DNA from: Echinarachnius parma
Lineage: Eukaryota > Echinodermata > Echinoidea > Clypeasteroida > Echinarachniidae
Assembly: GCA_037951105.1 (NCBI GenBank)
Contig: JBAMJV010003108.1
Location: forward strand, 1 to 64,000
Length of the DNA stretch: 64,000 nt
Direction: 5' to 3'
The notes under the pieces were generated by a model, which saw only the letters and a list, made by a program, of their open reading frames with translations, searched no databases and was not told the origin of the DNA. Position numbers and translations under genes: made by a program. This document shows positions 54,831 through 64,000 of this stretch, in pieces; within the stretch, counting starts at the first letter, position 1, and each line of letters begins with the position of its first letter.

Positions 54831-55082
54831 TACGGGAAGAAATACAATGTGGTTTGTTGTAGGAACCAAGTAAGAATACATTAGGAAGAAATTTTGACTA
54901 AGGTAGAAATGTTCATAAATTATATGAAACATAGCTTTGGAAAACATTTACTGGAGAAGATGCTATCAGCCTCAGCAAAAAGAAGAACAAAAAGAAAAAA
55001 CCTCTTGGATGAAACTTACTTAGACTATTAGATTAACACTTACAAGTAGATATTGACTTAGCTAAAAATGTTGGTAACTTGC

Positions 55083-55306
55083 CGATTAGTCTACAGCCAT
55101 TTGGTCTACATGATAAATGATCAATTTGGGGGCTTATGATTAAAATAAAGGACTGTGATTATAAAAATAGGGTTAGGGTAAGGGTTTGGGTTAGGGATCG
55201 TATTTGGAGATGGGAAATTGTAGTTAAAGGCATGAGGTAGTATACCAAATGGGTTGTAGAAAGCTGAGTGTAGGCCAACTGAGTGTAGACCAAGCAAACA
55301 TAAACC
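55083..55306. mobile_element. Foldback element with TTAGGG-like tract, unit B
   Basis: TAGTCTACAGCCATTTGGTC left, GTAGACCAAGC right; GGGTTAGGGTAAGGGTTTGG at 55168-55195. Paralog of 30307-30512. Confidence 0.7.
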
Positions 55307-56246
55307 GTATATTCGATCATTTTTGAAGGTACACAATCATGACAATAAACACTTGATAGATATATGTACATTTATCTAAATTCTAAACAAAACAGTATTA
55401 GCCGAAAAATAGATACAATCGATTGTAAGTTACAATTAATTGCAAGTCAGGATCATGTGTATCCCATGAACACTATTATATACATTTATCTAAATTATAA
55501 CAACATGTCAAGTTCTTTGTAATGTTACGAGGATATGCATAAGTAGTCCGTGATGAAGTGATATATACGATAAACACTGTATATAAATACATTTATTTCA
55601 ACAATTACAAGATTTTAAGATGTTAATATTTTGAAAAGTATCTAAAACCATCATGCACCAATCATGACCATACGATGGCAGCCTCGTTTATATTGACATA
55701 TTTGTACACTTTAAGACTTATAGTACAGACTTCTATCTTTAAAGGGCATCAAGCGTGGGGATGCTACATAGCGGGTCGCCATTTTGAACTGGGTTAGTTT
55801 GCGCGCACCGCATGACACTGAGCTAACGTGCATTACGCACCGTGCGCAACGCGTATGCAAGATGGCGCCGCGCATCTCATTTGACGAATCTGAACTACCT
55901 TTAACATTTTCACCAGCCTCAATGGGGTTTTTTATTTATTACAATTTATAAAGTTTCTATAAATTGAAGATGTAGTTGTGTCTTTATACCACAATACGAT
56001 CGTGAAGACGCGGTGGTAATTTCTCTTTTATTAGGTGAAATAGTCAAATTTGTTTTAAAAATAAGAGATTCAGGATTTGGGTATTTCGTAATTAAGGGTA
56101 TCTTAATCTGCCTTCCATGAACATTTTGAGCTTCAGAAATCATGTTTAAATATGAGTTTTCATTGCATGAAATTGATCATAATTTAGATAGTTATTTAAG
56201 CGCAGTAGAGTATATATTTATAGTAGCTGCGCAATATAAATGTTCA

Positions 56247-56288
<42 letters not shown>

Positions 56289-56459
56289 CAGGTTACATAA
56301 ATGCCGATATTTAAAGCGACTCATATTCACCCTAATTTCAAACTTGCTTCAGCCCTGTTGCTTATTCCAAATATGATAAATTAAATCAGCACAATGATTT
56401 GTCCAGTCTTTTTGGTCGTTTTGTGATGAAGGGTCAAGTATGGTTCATATTACTAGTAT
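55307..56459. other. Intergenic; old MITE copy and GC-richer patch
   Basis: 55770-55885 is CG-rich with AAGATGGCGCC (YY1-like); no transcript evidence. 55975-56445 is a decayed copy of the ATATGTGACCTTACACCAC element of 60251. 56195-56288 is a SINE tail with (ATT)n. Confidence 0.4.
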
Positions 56460-57060
56460 CGCAACACGACTGCAAGTAACTTCAATCACAGGAGCATTAA
56501 CACCGTTCTAGGGGTTGAGTAGATATCGGTGGTCTCTATAAATCTCTATACATTGATAACAGGAAACTGTTATGGTTAGTACCTAGTTATCAACAAATGG
56601 AAGAGGTTACAGGCACCTAGATAAGTTATGCAAGATGGTTGCAAGTTACTTCAATTCCTAAAGCACAACCATCATTCTAGGTGTATTAGATATCAGTGGT
56701 TGTCCACGTATAAGACACTTTATAGCAAACTTCCATAGGAAGAATAACTTGATTCAGGGAAAATGTAGCTAGGATTACCTAGGTTGTTGCTGTAACATGG
56801 CGGCCAGTGACTTCATTTCCAGAAGCACAACCACCATTATAGGTGTTTTAGATATCAGTCGTTCTCATGCTCTCATAACATGCACACTTGGCAAACTTCC
56901 AGAAGAAGAAGAAGTTGATTCAGGGAAATTTTAAGTAGGATTACCTAGATTGTTGCTGCAAAATGGCTGCCGGTGACTTCATTCATGAAATCATGACTGC
57001 CATTCCAGGATTTAGGTAGATATCAATGGTCTCAATTGGAGGTACAGCAGCACATTGTTA
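56460..57060. repeat. ~165-bp tandem repeats, four diverged copies
   Basis: Copies start near 56470, 56640, 56800 and 56960. Shared blocks: GTGACTTCATT, ACAACCACCATT, TAGATATCAGTGGT, AGTAGGATTACCTAG. Match 31310-31600 in unit A. Confidence 0.78.
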
Positions 57061-57104
57061 TGGGAAGTATCTAGTTATACAGGGAGCTTTAGCTAGGATT
57101 ACCT

Positions 57105-57244
57105 CCTAAGGTAGGGAGTGGAAAATGTGCACTTAATGTGCAAGAATTATCGCAGTATATATCCATTGACCGGGGTAATAATAATCGTGTACAGCGCTAT
57201 GATCCCCACGGGAATAGCGCGAAATAAATAACCATTATTAGTAG

Positions 57245-57276
<32 letters not shown>

Positions 57277-57352
57277 TTATTAGTAGTAGTAGTAGTATTA
57301 GTATTATTATTATTAGTATTATTATTATTGTTATTATTATTATTATTATAAG
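57105..57352. mobile_element. SINE tail and (ATT/AGT)n microsatellite
   Basis: GGGAGTGGAAAATGTGCACT, TGACCGGGGTAATAATAATC and a CAGCGCTATGATCCCC tail, then trinucleotide repeats to 57352. Confidence 0.65.
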
Positions 57353-57845
57353 CTTAGAAGTCGCCTTAGGGCGAATATGCGTGCTATAAAACAGGACGTT
57401 AGGGGGAAAGTGTCGTTAAGGGGAAACATACCTTTCGCCCTAACGTTTCACCCACTGTTTTATAGCCCTTCCTGCTAGTTTTATCATGTGCTACTTTGTT
57501 TCCACCAAAACAACACCCTGAGGGCGTAATATGAGTCGATTATACTATACCCCCATGTCAACAGAAGGAGATATCCACATGATAAAATGATGCTCTTATA
57601 TGTTGAATGCTATAAAACTGCGCCTTAGGGGGAAACACGGTTTTTCGATGTTATTTTCTTAATTTGGGATTATGTCTAGATTATCTGACTTGAAACATCA
57701 TTTTGAAACCAAAATACTCCTTACTGCCAAATCTGGTGATATGAGAGTATTTACTTAATTTTTAAGCTTAGTTTGTACCAAAATGACCCCTCTATTTCTG
57801 TCAACTTTCCAAAATAATACTTTCCAAAAAATAATAATCGCTATT
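57353..57845. other. Intergenic with hairpin at 57390-57467
   Basis: CTATAAAACAGGACGTTAGG and the near inverse CACTGTTTTATAGCC. Otherwise no feature seen. Confidence 0.45.
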
Positions 57846-57960
57846 CGCGCATGCGCAGTAAGATACGACATTCGGCCGACCGTTTTCACGAACTCGTCCG
57901 AAAATGAGGCAAAGTCTTTAGAATAAGAAGATGATTTCTGGAATCATTCCAGCATAAATC
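57846..57960 (+). promoter_or_regulatory. NRF-1-type promoter and noncoding first exon
   Basis: CGCGCATGCGCA at 57846-57857 is a perfect NRF-1 palindrome, typical for nuclear genes of mitochondrial proteins. About 100 bases downstream is a strong donor (ATC|GTAAGTATG at 57960/57961). The exon holds only short ATG frames. Assignment to the RPUSD3-like gene is by position and by the mitochondrial role of that family. Confidence 0.5.
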
Positions 57961-59602
57961 GTAAGTATGTTTGTTTATTCATAACATTTAGTTCATGTAT
58001 TTTACGTTCAGTTGTGGGTTTTGTTATGTTTGTGTGTTTTTATCATCTTAATTTAATCCGAACCTCGGAAATCCGAAACCGTCGCACCATGTTTAAAAAT
58101 CCCAGTCCCATGCATGTATTTTTATGTCCTGTTTAACCAAGAAATCCGTCTGCTCAATTCGATAGAGAAACCATCCTTTTAACTATTAGTATTACGGTAT
58201 CCCTCTAGTAAACTAGCATGTTCATTTTACTAATGAAATGGTGGAGATTCTTTTAAGATTGCCGATCAGATGACCACGCTAGAGAGAAGAATTGTTTTTT
58301 TTTAAATCTAAGAAGTAAGAACGGCCCCTTGAAAGTGAAACAGAGGAATTCGGTAACGCGTTACTTACTGATTTCGGTTTACGTGATAGTACCAGTGGCA
58401 AATCGCCAATCCTAACAATTGATTTGACATGGACATGGTCACTCATGCCTCATGGTCATGGACTGTTTGTTATTATACTTCATTTTCTTTCATAACTTTA
58501 TATAACCATGATTACAAGAGCACTGTTTCTCGATAAATTGTGAATAGTGAACAAAAAATTTGATTTGAAAATGAAATGCCTTTTGTCTTTTGAAATCGAA
58601 GAATGTGGCATATATTTATGGACCATTTACTTTGTAGATGTGGAATGTGGCTTTTTTATTTTTTATTGTGCAGTCTATTTTTTAGGTAAAACATTTGGCT
58701 ATATCGTGGTTTGGTTTAGTCCATTAATGCAGCATGCTGTTAACCCCTTGTCTTGTACATGTAGTTGTAGGGGTGGGTTTAGTCCCCCGCCCCCGGGGGA
58801 CTCCAATTTTCACAGCACCAAACTTACGGCAATTTCGATGGATTTCTCGGTCTACTAATCTTGAATAGATTTCCTTTGTTTACGATGCGAAACTCGATTT
58901 GAAAGCAGGGATTTCTTGGGTTTTCTTTCCAATGGCACGCGTTTTCCCATAGAAACAATAATCACGGATATGGACAAGTATCATGATGACATATAGAGCT
59001 TTGCCAATTTCGTAATCGCAATAGCAAGATCACTAAATCAGTACTTAGTAAAACCATAAACTATAATATTTAGACAGATTTATAACTCGACTCCCTTTAC
59101 TTACTCGTTAAATTAGGCTCCATCCTGTACAAACCTATGGATCGCCTTCCATAGAGTTGTACATGGCGGAGCCTATATTCGAGAGTTAGTATAGAGTTGA
59201 ACTTCGCCAACTCTCTTTACTTACTCGTGAAATTAGGCTCCGCCCTGTACAAACCTATGGATCGCCTTCCATAGAGTTGTACAGGGCGGAGCATTCATTC
59301 ACGAGTAAGTAAAGAGAGTAGAAAACTTTAACATTGATTTTCATAATTACTTGTTGCAGTTTTTTACAGTGTCGGGGAGAGTGAGAGCGAGATATTGAGC
59401 AATGTTTTGCAGGAGTGTCTCCCATTCAAGCATCTTTTTTTTGCTAAATGGTTTTGCACCGGTATAGCAATCCTGAGGTCTTGAGTTCAATTCCCGTCAA
59501 AGCCTATTTTGCTTTGCTCACGTTCAATCAATTATAATGCTTCAATTCAATTCTTCAATAACATATGTTTGTTATAATTTGTATCCTTTTTGGTGTGCCA
59601 AG
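57961..59602. other. Putative first intron; duplicated hairpins at 59085-59320
   Basis: 58547-58858 is an open frame with no similarity I recognise. 59085-59320 has two inverted-repeat units (TTACTTACTCG, GGCTCCRYCCTGTACAA, CCTATGGATCGCCTTCCATA). A weak B-box-like TTGAGTTCAATTCCCGTC lies at 59480-59500. Confidence 0.4.
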
Positions 59603-59691
59603 GAAGTGCTCAAGCTTTCAAGTGTTACAACAAGTGTTGAAACTGCAAGTGCTGCAAGGCTATATAGAGCTCCAAGAGACCAAGACCCAAG
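59603..59691 (+). CDS. Candidate exon of RPUSD3-like gene
   Basis: Acceptor GTGCCAAG, donor CCAAG|GTAATT. The frame EVLKLSSVTTSVETASAARL then YRAPRDQDP loosely resembles the LLSS..TA.RL block of RPUSD3. It leaves two bases, whereas the next recognised exon needs one base before it, so at least one exon between is missing or lost. Confidence 0.3.
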
Positions 59692-60073
59692 GTAATTTGT
59701 TTAATTTGTGATGATTGCAACATATTTTTTCCATAACTAGTAATTCTAGAGAACGCCAGCGTTCTAGGTCCAGCTAATACTGCCCCCGAATTACACATTT
59801 TATGTGCACGATAATTGTGCGTAAAATAATACGTATGATACAGTACGTACCACCGATGAGCGCATAAATATGTGATACAACTTTGGGGTAGATAAAAATG
59901 ATGATTTTTCGCTCCATTCCGCATCAAAATGAGTGATTTATGCACCTCCTCGACTTCTGTCTCCATTCAAGCAGAGTTCAAGTACCACGCACGCCGAATA
60001 GATGGCAGATTTGATGCGCATGTGTGGTCATAGTCATACTTAGCACTGTGCACACCTACGAGGTTGCCTAGCT

Positions 60074-60218
60074 GGAATGTTCCCCAGGGAGTGGACAATG
60101 TGCACTTTGTGCACTGAATTGAGTGCAGTATGTATCAGATGTCCGGGGTAAAAATGTTGATGCGCTGCAAGTGTCGAAAGGAGGAACGTGCTCTATATAA
60201 GAAGCCACAGTTATTTTT
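60074..60218 (+). mobile_element. SINE fragment (3' half)
   Basis: TTCCCCAGGGAGTGGACAAT, TGTCCGGGGTAAAAATGTTG and TATATAAGAAGCCACAG, related to 60748-61112. Confidence 0.65.
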
Positions 60219-60250
60219 TGTATAATATTTTAATTTAAACCTGCTGTCCT

Positions 60251-60682
60251 ATATGTGACCTTACACCACAAAACGACTGTTATGTCGCTGTGATAGTTTA
60301 TCTTTTTATTAGCTAAAATTGTTCAAAATATGAAATTTAGGATTTTGGTATTTTCTGAATAGGCATATTTTAATTTAGCTTCTGTAACATTTTGAGCGTC
60401 GGAAATCATGTTTAAATATTATGTTTCCATCTAATAAATGTGATCTTATTATAGCGCTTTAATGGAAACTGATCTTTTAAATGGCCTGTATCTCCCTTAT
60501 TTCAAAAATGCACCAGCCATATTCCAAATCCTTGGCATTCATGTTGAAAGGGTTTGCTTAGTCCAAATATGACAAATTGTATAACATTTTAAAGGTAATT
60601 GCTTCTATTTTAATGTTATATGAAAATCAGCAAAATCAGTTTTCCCGACTTATTGGTCGTTTTGTGGTGTAAGGTCACATAT
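60251..60682. mobile_element. MITE with ATATGTGACCTTACACCAC TIRs
   Basis: ATATGTGACCTTACACCACA then AAACGAC, and the exact inverse at the right end. About 432 bp; older copy at 55975-56445. Confidence 0.87.
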
Positions 60683-60747
60683 CATGTTGAATGAACAGTA
60701 CCATGTGCACATGATATCCGTAGGTATGCATACAGATTAAAATTATG

Positions 60748-61112
60748 TGGATGTGGCGTGGCAATATTGGTAGAGTGCACGCTTTTCAATCATGAGATCC
60801 CGAGTTCAAACCCTGCCCACTGCGTTTGTCCTTCAGCAAGACAATTTATCCACGATTGCTGCTCTCTACCCAGGTGTATAAATGGGGACCCGGTAGGAGG
60901 TGAAAGCCTTTATGTGAACGATCTTCTTGAGCCCATGAGCACTTGGAAGGAATGCTCCCCAGGGAGTGGAGATGGTGCACACAATGTTTACTGTTTTGCA
61001 TTGTATCCTATGACTGGGGGTAATTAATATTATAATTGTAAAGCGCTTAGAGATGATTATCAATCATATTAGGCGCTATATAAATCAAAACATTATTTAT
61101 TATTTATTATTG
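60748..61112 (+). mobile_element. tRNA-derived SINE, full length
   Basis: A box TGGCAATATTGGTAGAGTG, B box CGAGTTCAAACCC (60811-60823). Body with CTCCCCAGGGAGTGGA, tail AAGCGCTTAGAGATGATTAT and GGCGCTATATAAATC with an AT-rich end. A different family from the SINE at 52745. Confidence 0.85.
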
Positions 61113-61128
61113 TATATTACCCCTGCAG

Positions 61129-61192
61129 TAAGGAGACCTTCTGTGTCCCGTCCCGGTGACCATCTCTACTCACATCCAGTACAGACACATAC
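61129..61192 (+). pseudogene. Truncated copy of RPUSD3-like exon
   Basis: After acceptor CCCCTGCAG it reads RRPSVSRPGDHLYSHPVQ, matching RRH...CPILGDHVYSHQVQ of the next exon with the middle (QLQVHLTNLL) lost. Confidence 0.6.
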
Positions 61193-61288
61193 AATTGCCT
61201 TCAATCACGACCATTCAGTGTTGTATTTTGGCCTTCCATATTTTCCTCTTTATACATTTTTGTTTCTCACTCTATATCACTCTCACAG

Positions 61289-61434
61289 TGAGAAGACATC
61301 AACTGCAAGTCCACCTGACCAACCTGCTATGTCCCATCCTGGGTGATCATGTCTACTCACATCAAGTACAGTCAATCCTAGGTGTGCCCATGCTCATGGA
61401 CCCCTTTAAAGTGCCTCCAAGTCAGACAATCCAG
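61289..61434 (+). CDS. RPUSD3-like pseudouridine synthase exon (RluA family C-terminal part)
   Basis: Acceptor TCTCACAG, donor ATCCAG|GTTAGT, 146 bases (2 + 48 codons). It encodes RRHQLQVHLTNLLCPILGDH then VYSHQVQSILGVPMLM. HQLxVH and PxLGDxxYS are the RluA-family C-terminal motifs; QLQVH and YS..V...LG follow vertebrate RPUSD3. RPUSD3 is a mitochondrial protein linked to 16S rRNA pseudouridylation. The catalytic Asp lies in earlier exons, not found here. Confidence 0.72.
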
Positions 61435-61670
61435 GTTAGTATTATATTATGTAGCCCAGGAGAATGTAACGCAATTTATGTACTTGTGTGTTGGATTAAA
61501 AAATAAAACTTTTCAATTTGTTCCAACATTTAACGTGACATGTTCAACAAGTCATGTCGGAATACAATTTAATTAAACATGTATTTCCCTAAATAGTTAT
61601 TAAAATAGTCAATTTCATTATCAACAGTAAATATGCAAATTTGTTCTTTAGTTGTAACTTGTAATGTTAA
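61435..61670. other. RPUSD3-like intron, no other feature
   Basis: AT-rich, ends at the TTAA that opens the next MITE. Confidence 0.4.
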
Positions 61671-62202
61671 AGGGGTATTCCGGGCCTGATAAAACCATTC
61701 GTTATTTGAATTAGCAGAACAAGACTGAGGAATAATTGGTGAAAATTTGATCAAAATCGGACAAGAAACACAGGAGTTATATCTATTTGAAAATCATGTA
61801 GTAATGAGCGATCGTTTCAAAATTGCCGCCATATGCAACATCATTCACGAGCAACTCGCCATGGCTTTAGTACATGAAAATGCACGTATTTCTCATTTTC
61901 GTTGCTAAAAATTAATTTTTCTCTGCTTGTTTTCACGAATTCATAGAAGAATGTCGATGGGCCTAACCTCATTGGAATTTGTAAGCTAATAAATTTGCTT
62001 TGTTATGAAGAAAATAATGGCTGCAGCTCGCAAGTGACGTCACGATCGATAGGAATTGCGAACGATACTAAAAATGGGAGCACAGTTCATCCGGTCATAT
62101 CTTTTTTATTACTCTACCGTTTTGGCTCAGATTTTCGATCATGATTCTTCATATTCACCTCATTTTATAGCAAACATCACATTTCTGGGGTGGAATTCCC
62201 CT
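61671..62202. mobile_element. TTAA-flanked MITE (AGGGGWATTCC TIRs)
   Basis: TTAA at 61667-61670 and 62203-62206. Short TIR AGGGGTATTCC / GGAATTCCCCT, about 532 bp. It lies in the intron before the last RPUSD3-like exon. PiggyBac-like by target site. Confidence 0.85.
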
Positions 62203-62389
62203 TTAATTGCATTGTTAGGGTTATTCATGTTGTTTGAATTCATACTGTTTTTTGCAATTTGTAATTGAACAGAAAAAAAACAATTCCAAAACTTAATTAA
62301 CCTGTTCCCTTCGAGATTCTGAAATCAACCCACCCAGTTCCCGTAGTCAATGGGTTAAAAGGATTTGCAATTTGGATTTGTACAAGGCC

Positions 62390-62553
62390 ATGTATGGAAG
62401 GAATACTCCCCAGGGAGTGCAGATGGTGCACACAATGTGTGCTGGTTTACATTGTATCCTATGACCGGGGTAATGATATCATTGCAAAGCGCTTAGAGAT
62501 GATTATCAATCATATTAGGCGCTATATAAATCAAGTGTATTATTATTATTATG
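62390..62553 (+). mobile_element. SINE fragment (3' half)
   Basis: ATACTCCCCAGGGAGTGCAG, GACCGGGGTAATGATATC, GCGCTTAGAGATGATTATCA and (ATT)n; same family as 60748-61112. Confidence 0.8.
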
Positions 62554-62595
62554 TATAACTATTCAGTTTTATTTGTTTATCCCTTTTCTCTTTAG

Positions 62596-62817
62596 GTCCT
62601 GAAGGCAGACATGAGGAAGACGTTATCGCTGACCAATTGACAGGTGTCGCTCCTACCCCACTTCCTGCATCTTCACAGCATCATCATCCCTAACTGGAGG
62701 GGAGAGAAAGATGTTGAGCTCACAGCACCAGACCCCCCTATATTCAGTAGGACTCTTAAGCTGCTGGGTATGGAGGAAGAGCGTGATCCTATAAAATACC
62801 TGGGGCATGGGGGATGA
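62596..62817 (+). pseudogene. RPUSD3-like last exon with one in-frame stop
   Basis: Acceptor TTCTCTTTAG, phase 0 as expected. It reads VLKADMRKTLSLTN, stop (TGA at 62638-62640), QVSLLPHFLHLHSIIIPNWR, then DVELTAPDPPIFSRTLKLLG and stops at 62815-62817. Vertebrate RPUSD3 has the same order (QVLDEALLRRL, LPLHLHLHRLLLP, PVELLAPLPPYFSRTLQCLG). Only the single TGA breaks it. Pseudogene, polymorphism or sequence error are all possible. Confidence 0.72.
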
Positions 62818-63234
62818 AGTAGTAAAACCCATCTGCTTTTCCTCCATCTTACTTCATCATCACCATCGTTGACTATAAAGGGAGGGAAATAAGTTGGTAA
62901 AAGATCTGCAATATTAGGCCACAAGAGATACGAGAACTCGAATCTATGAGTGTATTCAAATCGCACTTGAAGACCCACTATTTCCCTCTGTAATTAATTG
63001 TTAAGTGAACATTAAGTATTTGATTGTATAATTGTATTTGTTATGTTTTTGTATTAGCGCTATGATACCTGCATGAATAGCATACTTTAAATGACAATTA
63101 TTATTATTATTATTATTATTGAGCTTGTGGCATCAGACCAACCTATCTTCAGTAGGACTCTAAAGCTGCTGGGGCTAGATAATAAGGAAGAACATGGTTG
63201 TAAAAAAAATACCTCAAGCATTGAAGATGAGTAG
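62818..63234 (+). pseudogene. Tandem copy of the RPUSD3-like last exon, split by a LINE
   Basis: 62830-62898 matches the LHLHSIIIPNWRGEK part at the DNA level. 63121-63234 reads ELVASDQPIFSRTLKLLGLD then stops. Between them (62899-63120) lies a LINE end. A TAA in GGGAAATAAGTTG also breaks it. Confidence 0.7.
62899..63120 (+). mobile_element. LINE 3' end inserted in the exon copy
   Basis: EIRELESMSVFKSHLKTHYF-PL stop is the usual last line of CR1/L2-type ORF2. The 3' UTR ends TAGCGCTATGATACCTGCAT and (ATT)n, as in L2-like elements. Confidence 0.78.
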
Positions 63235-63240
63235 CAAAAT

Positions 63241-63376
63241 CCCCAAGCTATGTGGGGCCCCACACTTATTCCATAATTTTGAACCAGCCGTAAAAATAAA
63301 TTAGGTTTTGGTTACTGAAATTCAGTTTGACCAAAACTGTACTCTCCTTACCAGAACTCAACTATCCCTTTAAGCT
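63241..63376. mobile_element. Fragment of GGGATAGTTGAG MITE family
   Basis: GTGGGGCCCCACACTTATTC, then the right end TTACCAGAACTCAACTATCC. Confidence 0.75.
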
Positions 63377-63530
63377 GTTATCAATGGATGATTTGTAAAT
63401 CAATGAAAACCAAGTGTTCCAAGTGATTTGCCCATCTAAATTTTCCTCTATATCTTCATGAAAAATTTGTTTGAAACTGGTGTATTTTTTTTTTATAGAG
63501 ATATATACAATGCTAATGGCTCGTTCTTAA

Positions 63531-63850
63531 AGGGATAGTTGAGTTCTGGTAAGGAGAGTACAGTTTTGGTCAAACTGAATTTTAGTAACCAAAACCTGCA
63601 TAGTTACATTACAAACTAATATAACTCGAAAGGAATACAACATTACAAATGACTTAGTAAAGATCCTGTTATCATTCAAAAGAGCCGTTAAAACTCAAGA
63701 GGGCGCTCTCTAAACACTCATCGGTTTGAACCATTTTGACTCAATTATTGTGCATGTGATGTTTCGATGAAATAGTGATTAGATAGCGAGGTAATCAACC
63801 ACCCTTTAAATAGCTATTTTGTAACTTGTTTAAAAGAGGAAGCATTTTTA
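63531..63850. mobile_element. Left half of GGGATAGTTGAG MITE family, well preserved
   Basis: AAAGGGATAGTTGAGTTCTG, GGAGAGTACAGTTTTGGTCA, AAGAGGGCGCTCTCTAAACA and AAAGAGGAAGCATTTTTATG; ends at the next repeat. Confidence 0.8.
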
Positions 63851-64000
63851 TGCCTCCGTAACGAAGTTGCCGGATGCATTATGTTTTCGGGTTGTCTGTC
63901 CGTCCGTCCGTACGTATGTCCGTCTGTACGTCCCGTTCTCGTAATCGCGTTATCTCAAGAACGGATTGACAGATTCTGACCAAACTTGGTATATGTATGT
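63851..64000. repeat. Dispersed repeat with (CCGT)n-like run, cut by window end
   Basis: CCTCCGTAACGAAGTTGCCG, GGTTGTCTGTCCGTCCGTCC and CTCAAGAACGGATTGACAGA. The TCTCAAGAACGGATTGAC and CCAAACTTGG blocks recur in many invertebrate genomes from general memory; class unknown. Confidence 0.5.

Noticed and set aside
58547-58858. 103-residue membrane-like protein
   Set aside because: Composition-driven hydrophobic frame in AT-rich intron sequence, with no start context, homology or conserved neighbour.
61156-61506. Single 116-residue protein through 61156-61506
   Set aside because: It runs through an intron; only 61289-61434 has splice sites and RluA-family motifs.

Overview
The window is animal nuclear DNA. 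It is AT-rich and full of introns, simple repeats, MITEs, LINE fragments and tRNA-derived SINEs, with few long open frames. The repeat mix, the IFITM-like proline-rich CD225 genes and the RPUSD3-like gene suggest a marine invertebrate deuterostome (echinoderm, hemichordate or amphioxus). The sequence alone does not fix the species.

The backbone is an old tandem segmental duplication. Unit A runs from about 1 to 31,600 and unit B from about 32,000 to 57,100. Each carries one CD225/dispanin (IFITM-like) gene on the minus strand. Gene B is complete: four exons at 46,999-47,005, 40,518-40,807, 39,370-39,501 and 32,002-32,184 join in phase into a 203-residue protein. The first coding exon gives only seven coding bases (ATG TCA G). 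Gene A has its first three coding exons in the window (11,666-11,672, 1,834-2,132, 640-771); its last exon should lie left of base 1. Exon 2 and exon 3 of gene B have been copied several times. CAT/GAT arrays of several hundred bases lie on both sides of exon 2 in each gene.

Layout. 1-2,260: exons 2 and 1 of gene A with CAT arrays. 2,260-11,800: intron 1 of gene A with MITEs, then the start exon. 12,709-18,625: a 37-bp satellite (about 157 copies) enclosed by terminal inverted repeats. 18,700-25,350: LINE pieces, a TTAA-flanked MITE and a SINE. 25,362-26,800: a 1.44-kb near-perfect palindrome. 26,900-31,930: MITEs and repeats. 32,002-47,005: gene B, whose intron 2 holds a 4.4-kb foldback element with a THAP-like remnant and a LINE RNase H fragment. 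47,400-57,100: the counterpart of A's downstream flank, with its own set of insertions. 57,846-63,234: on the plus strand, an NRF-1-type promoter and terminal exons of an RPUSD3-like mitochondrial pseudouridine synthase gene, with an in-frame stop and a LINE-split copy of the last exon. 63,240-64,000: MITE ends and a dispersed repeat.

Because the two units are paralogous, many insertions can be read as filled versus empty sites. This gives direct evidence for target sites (TA, TTAA) and relative ages. No virus-like element could be supported.
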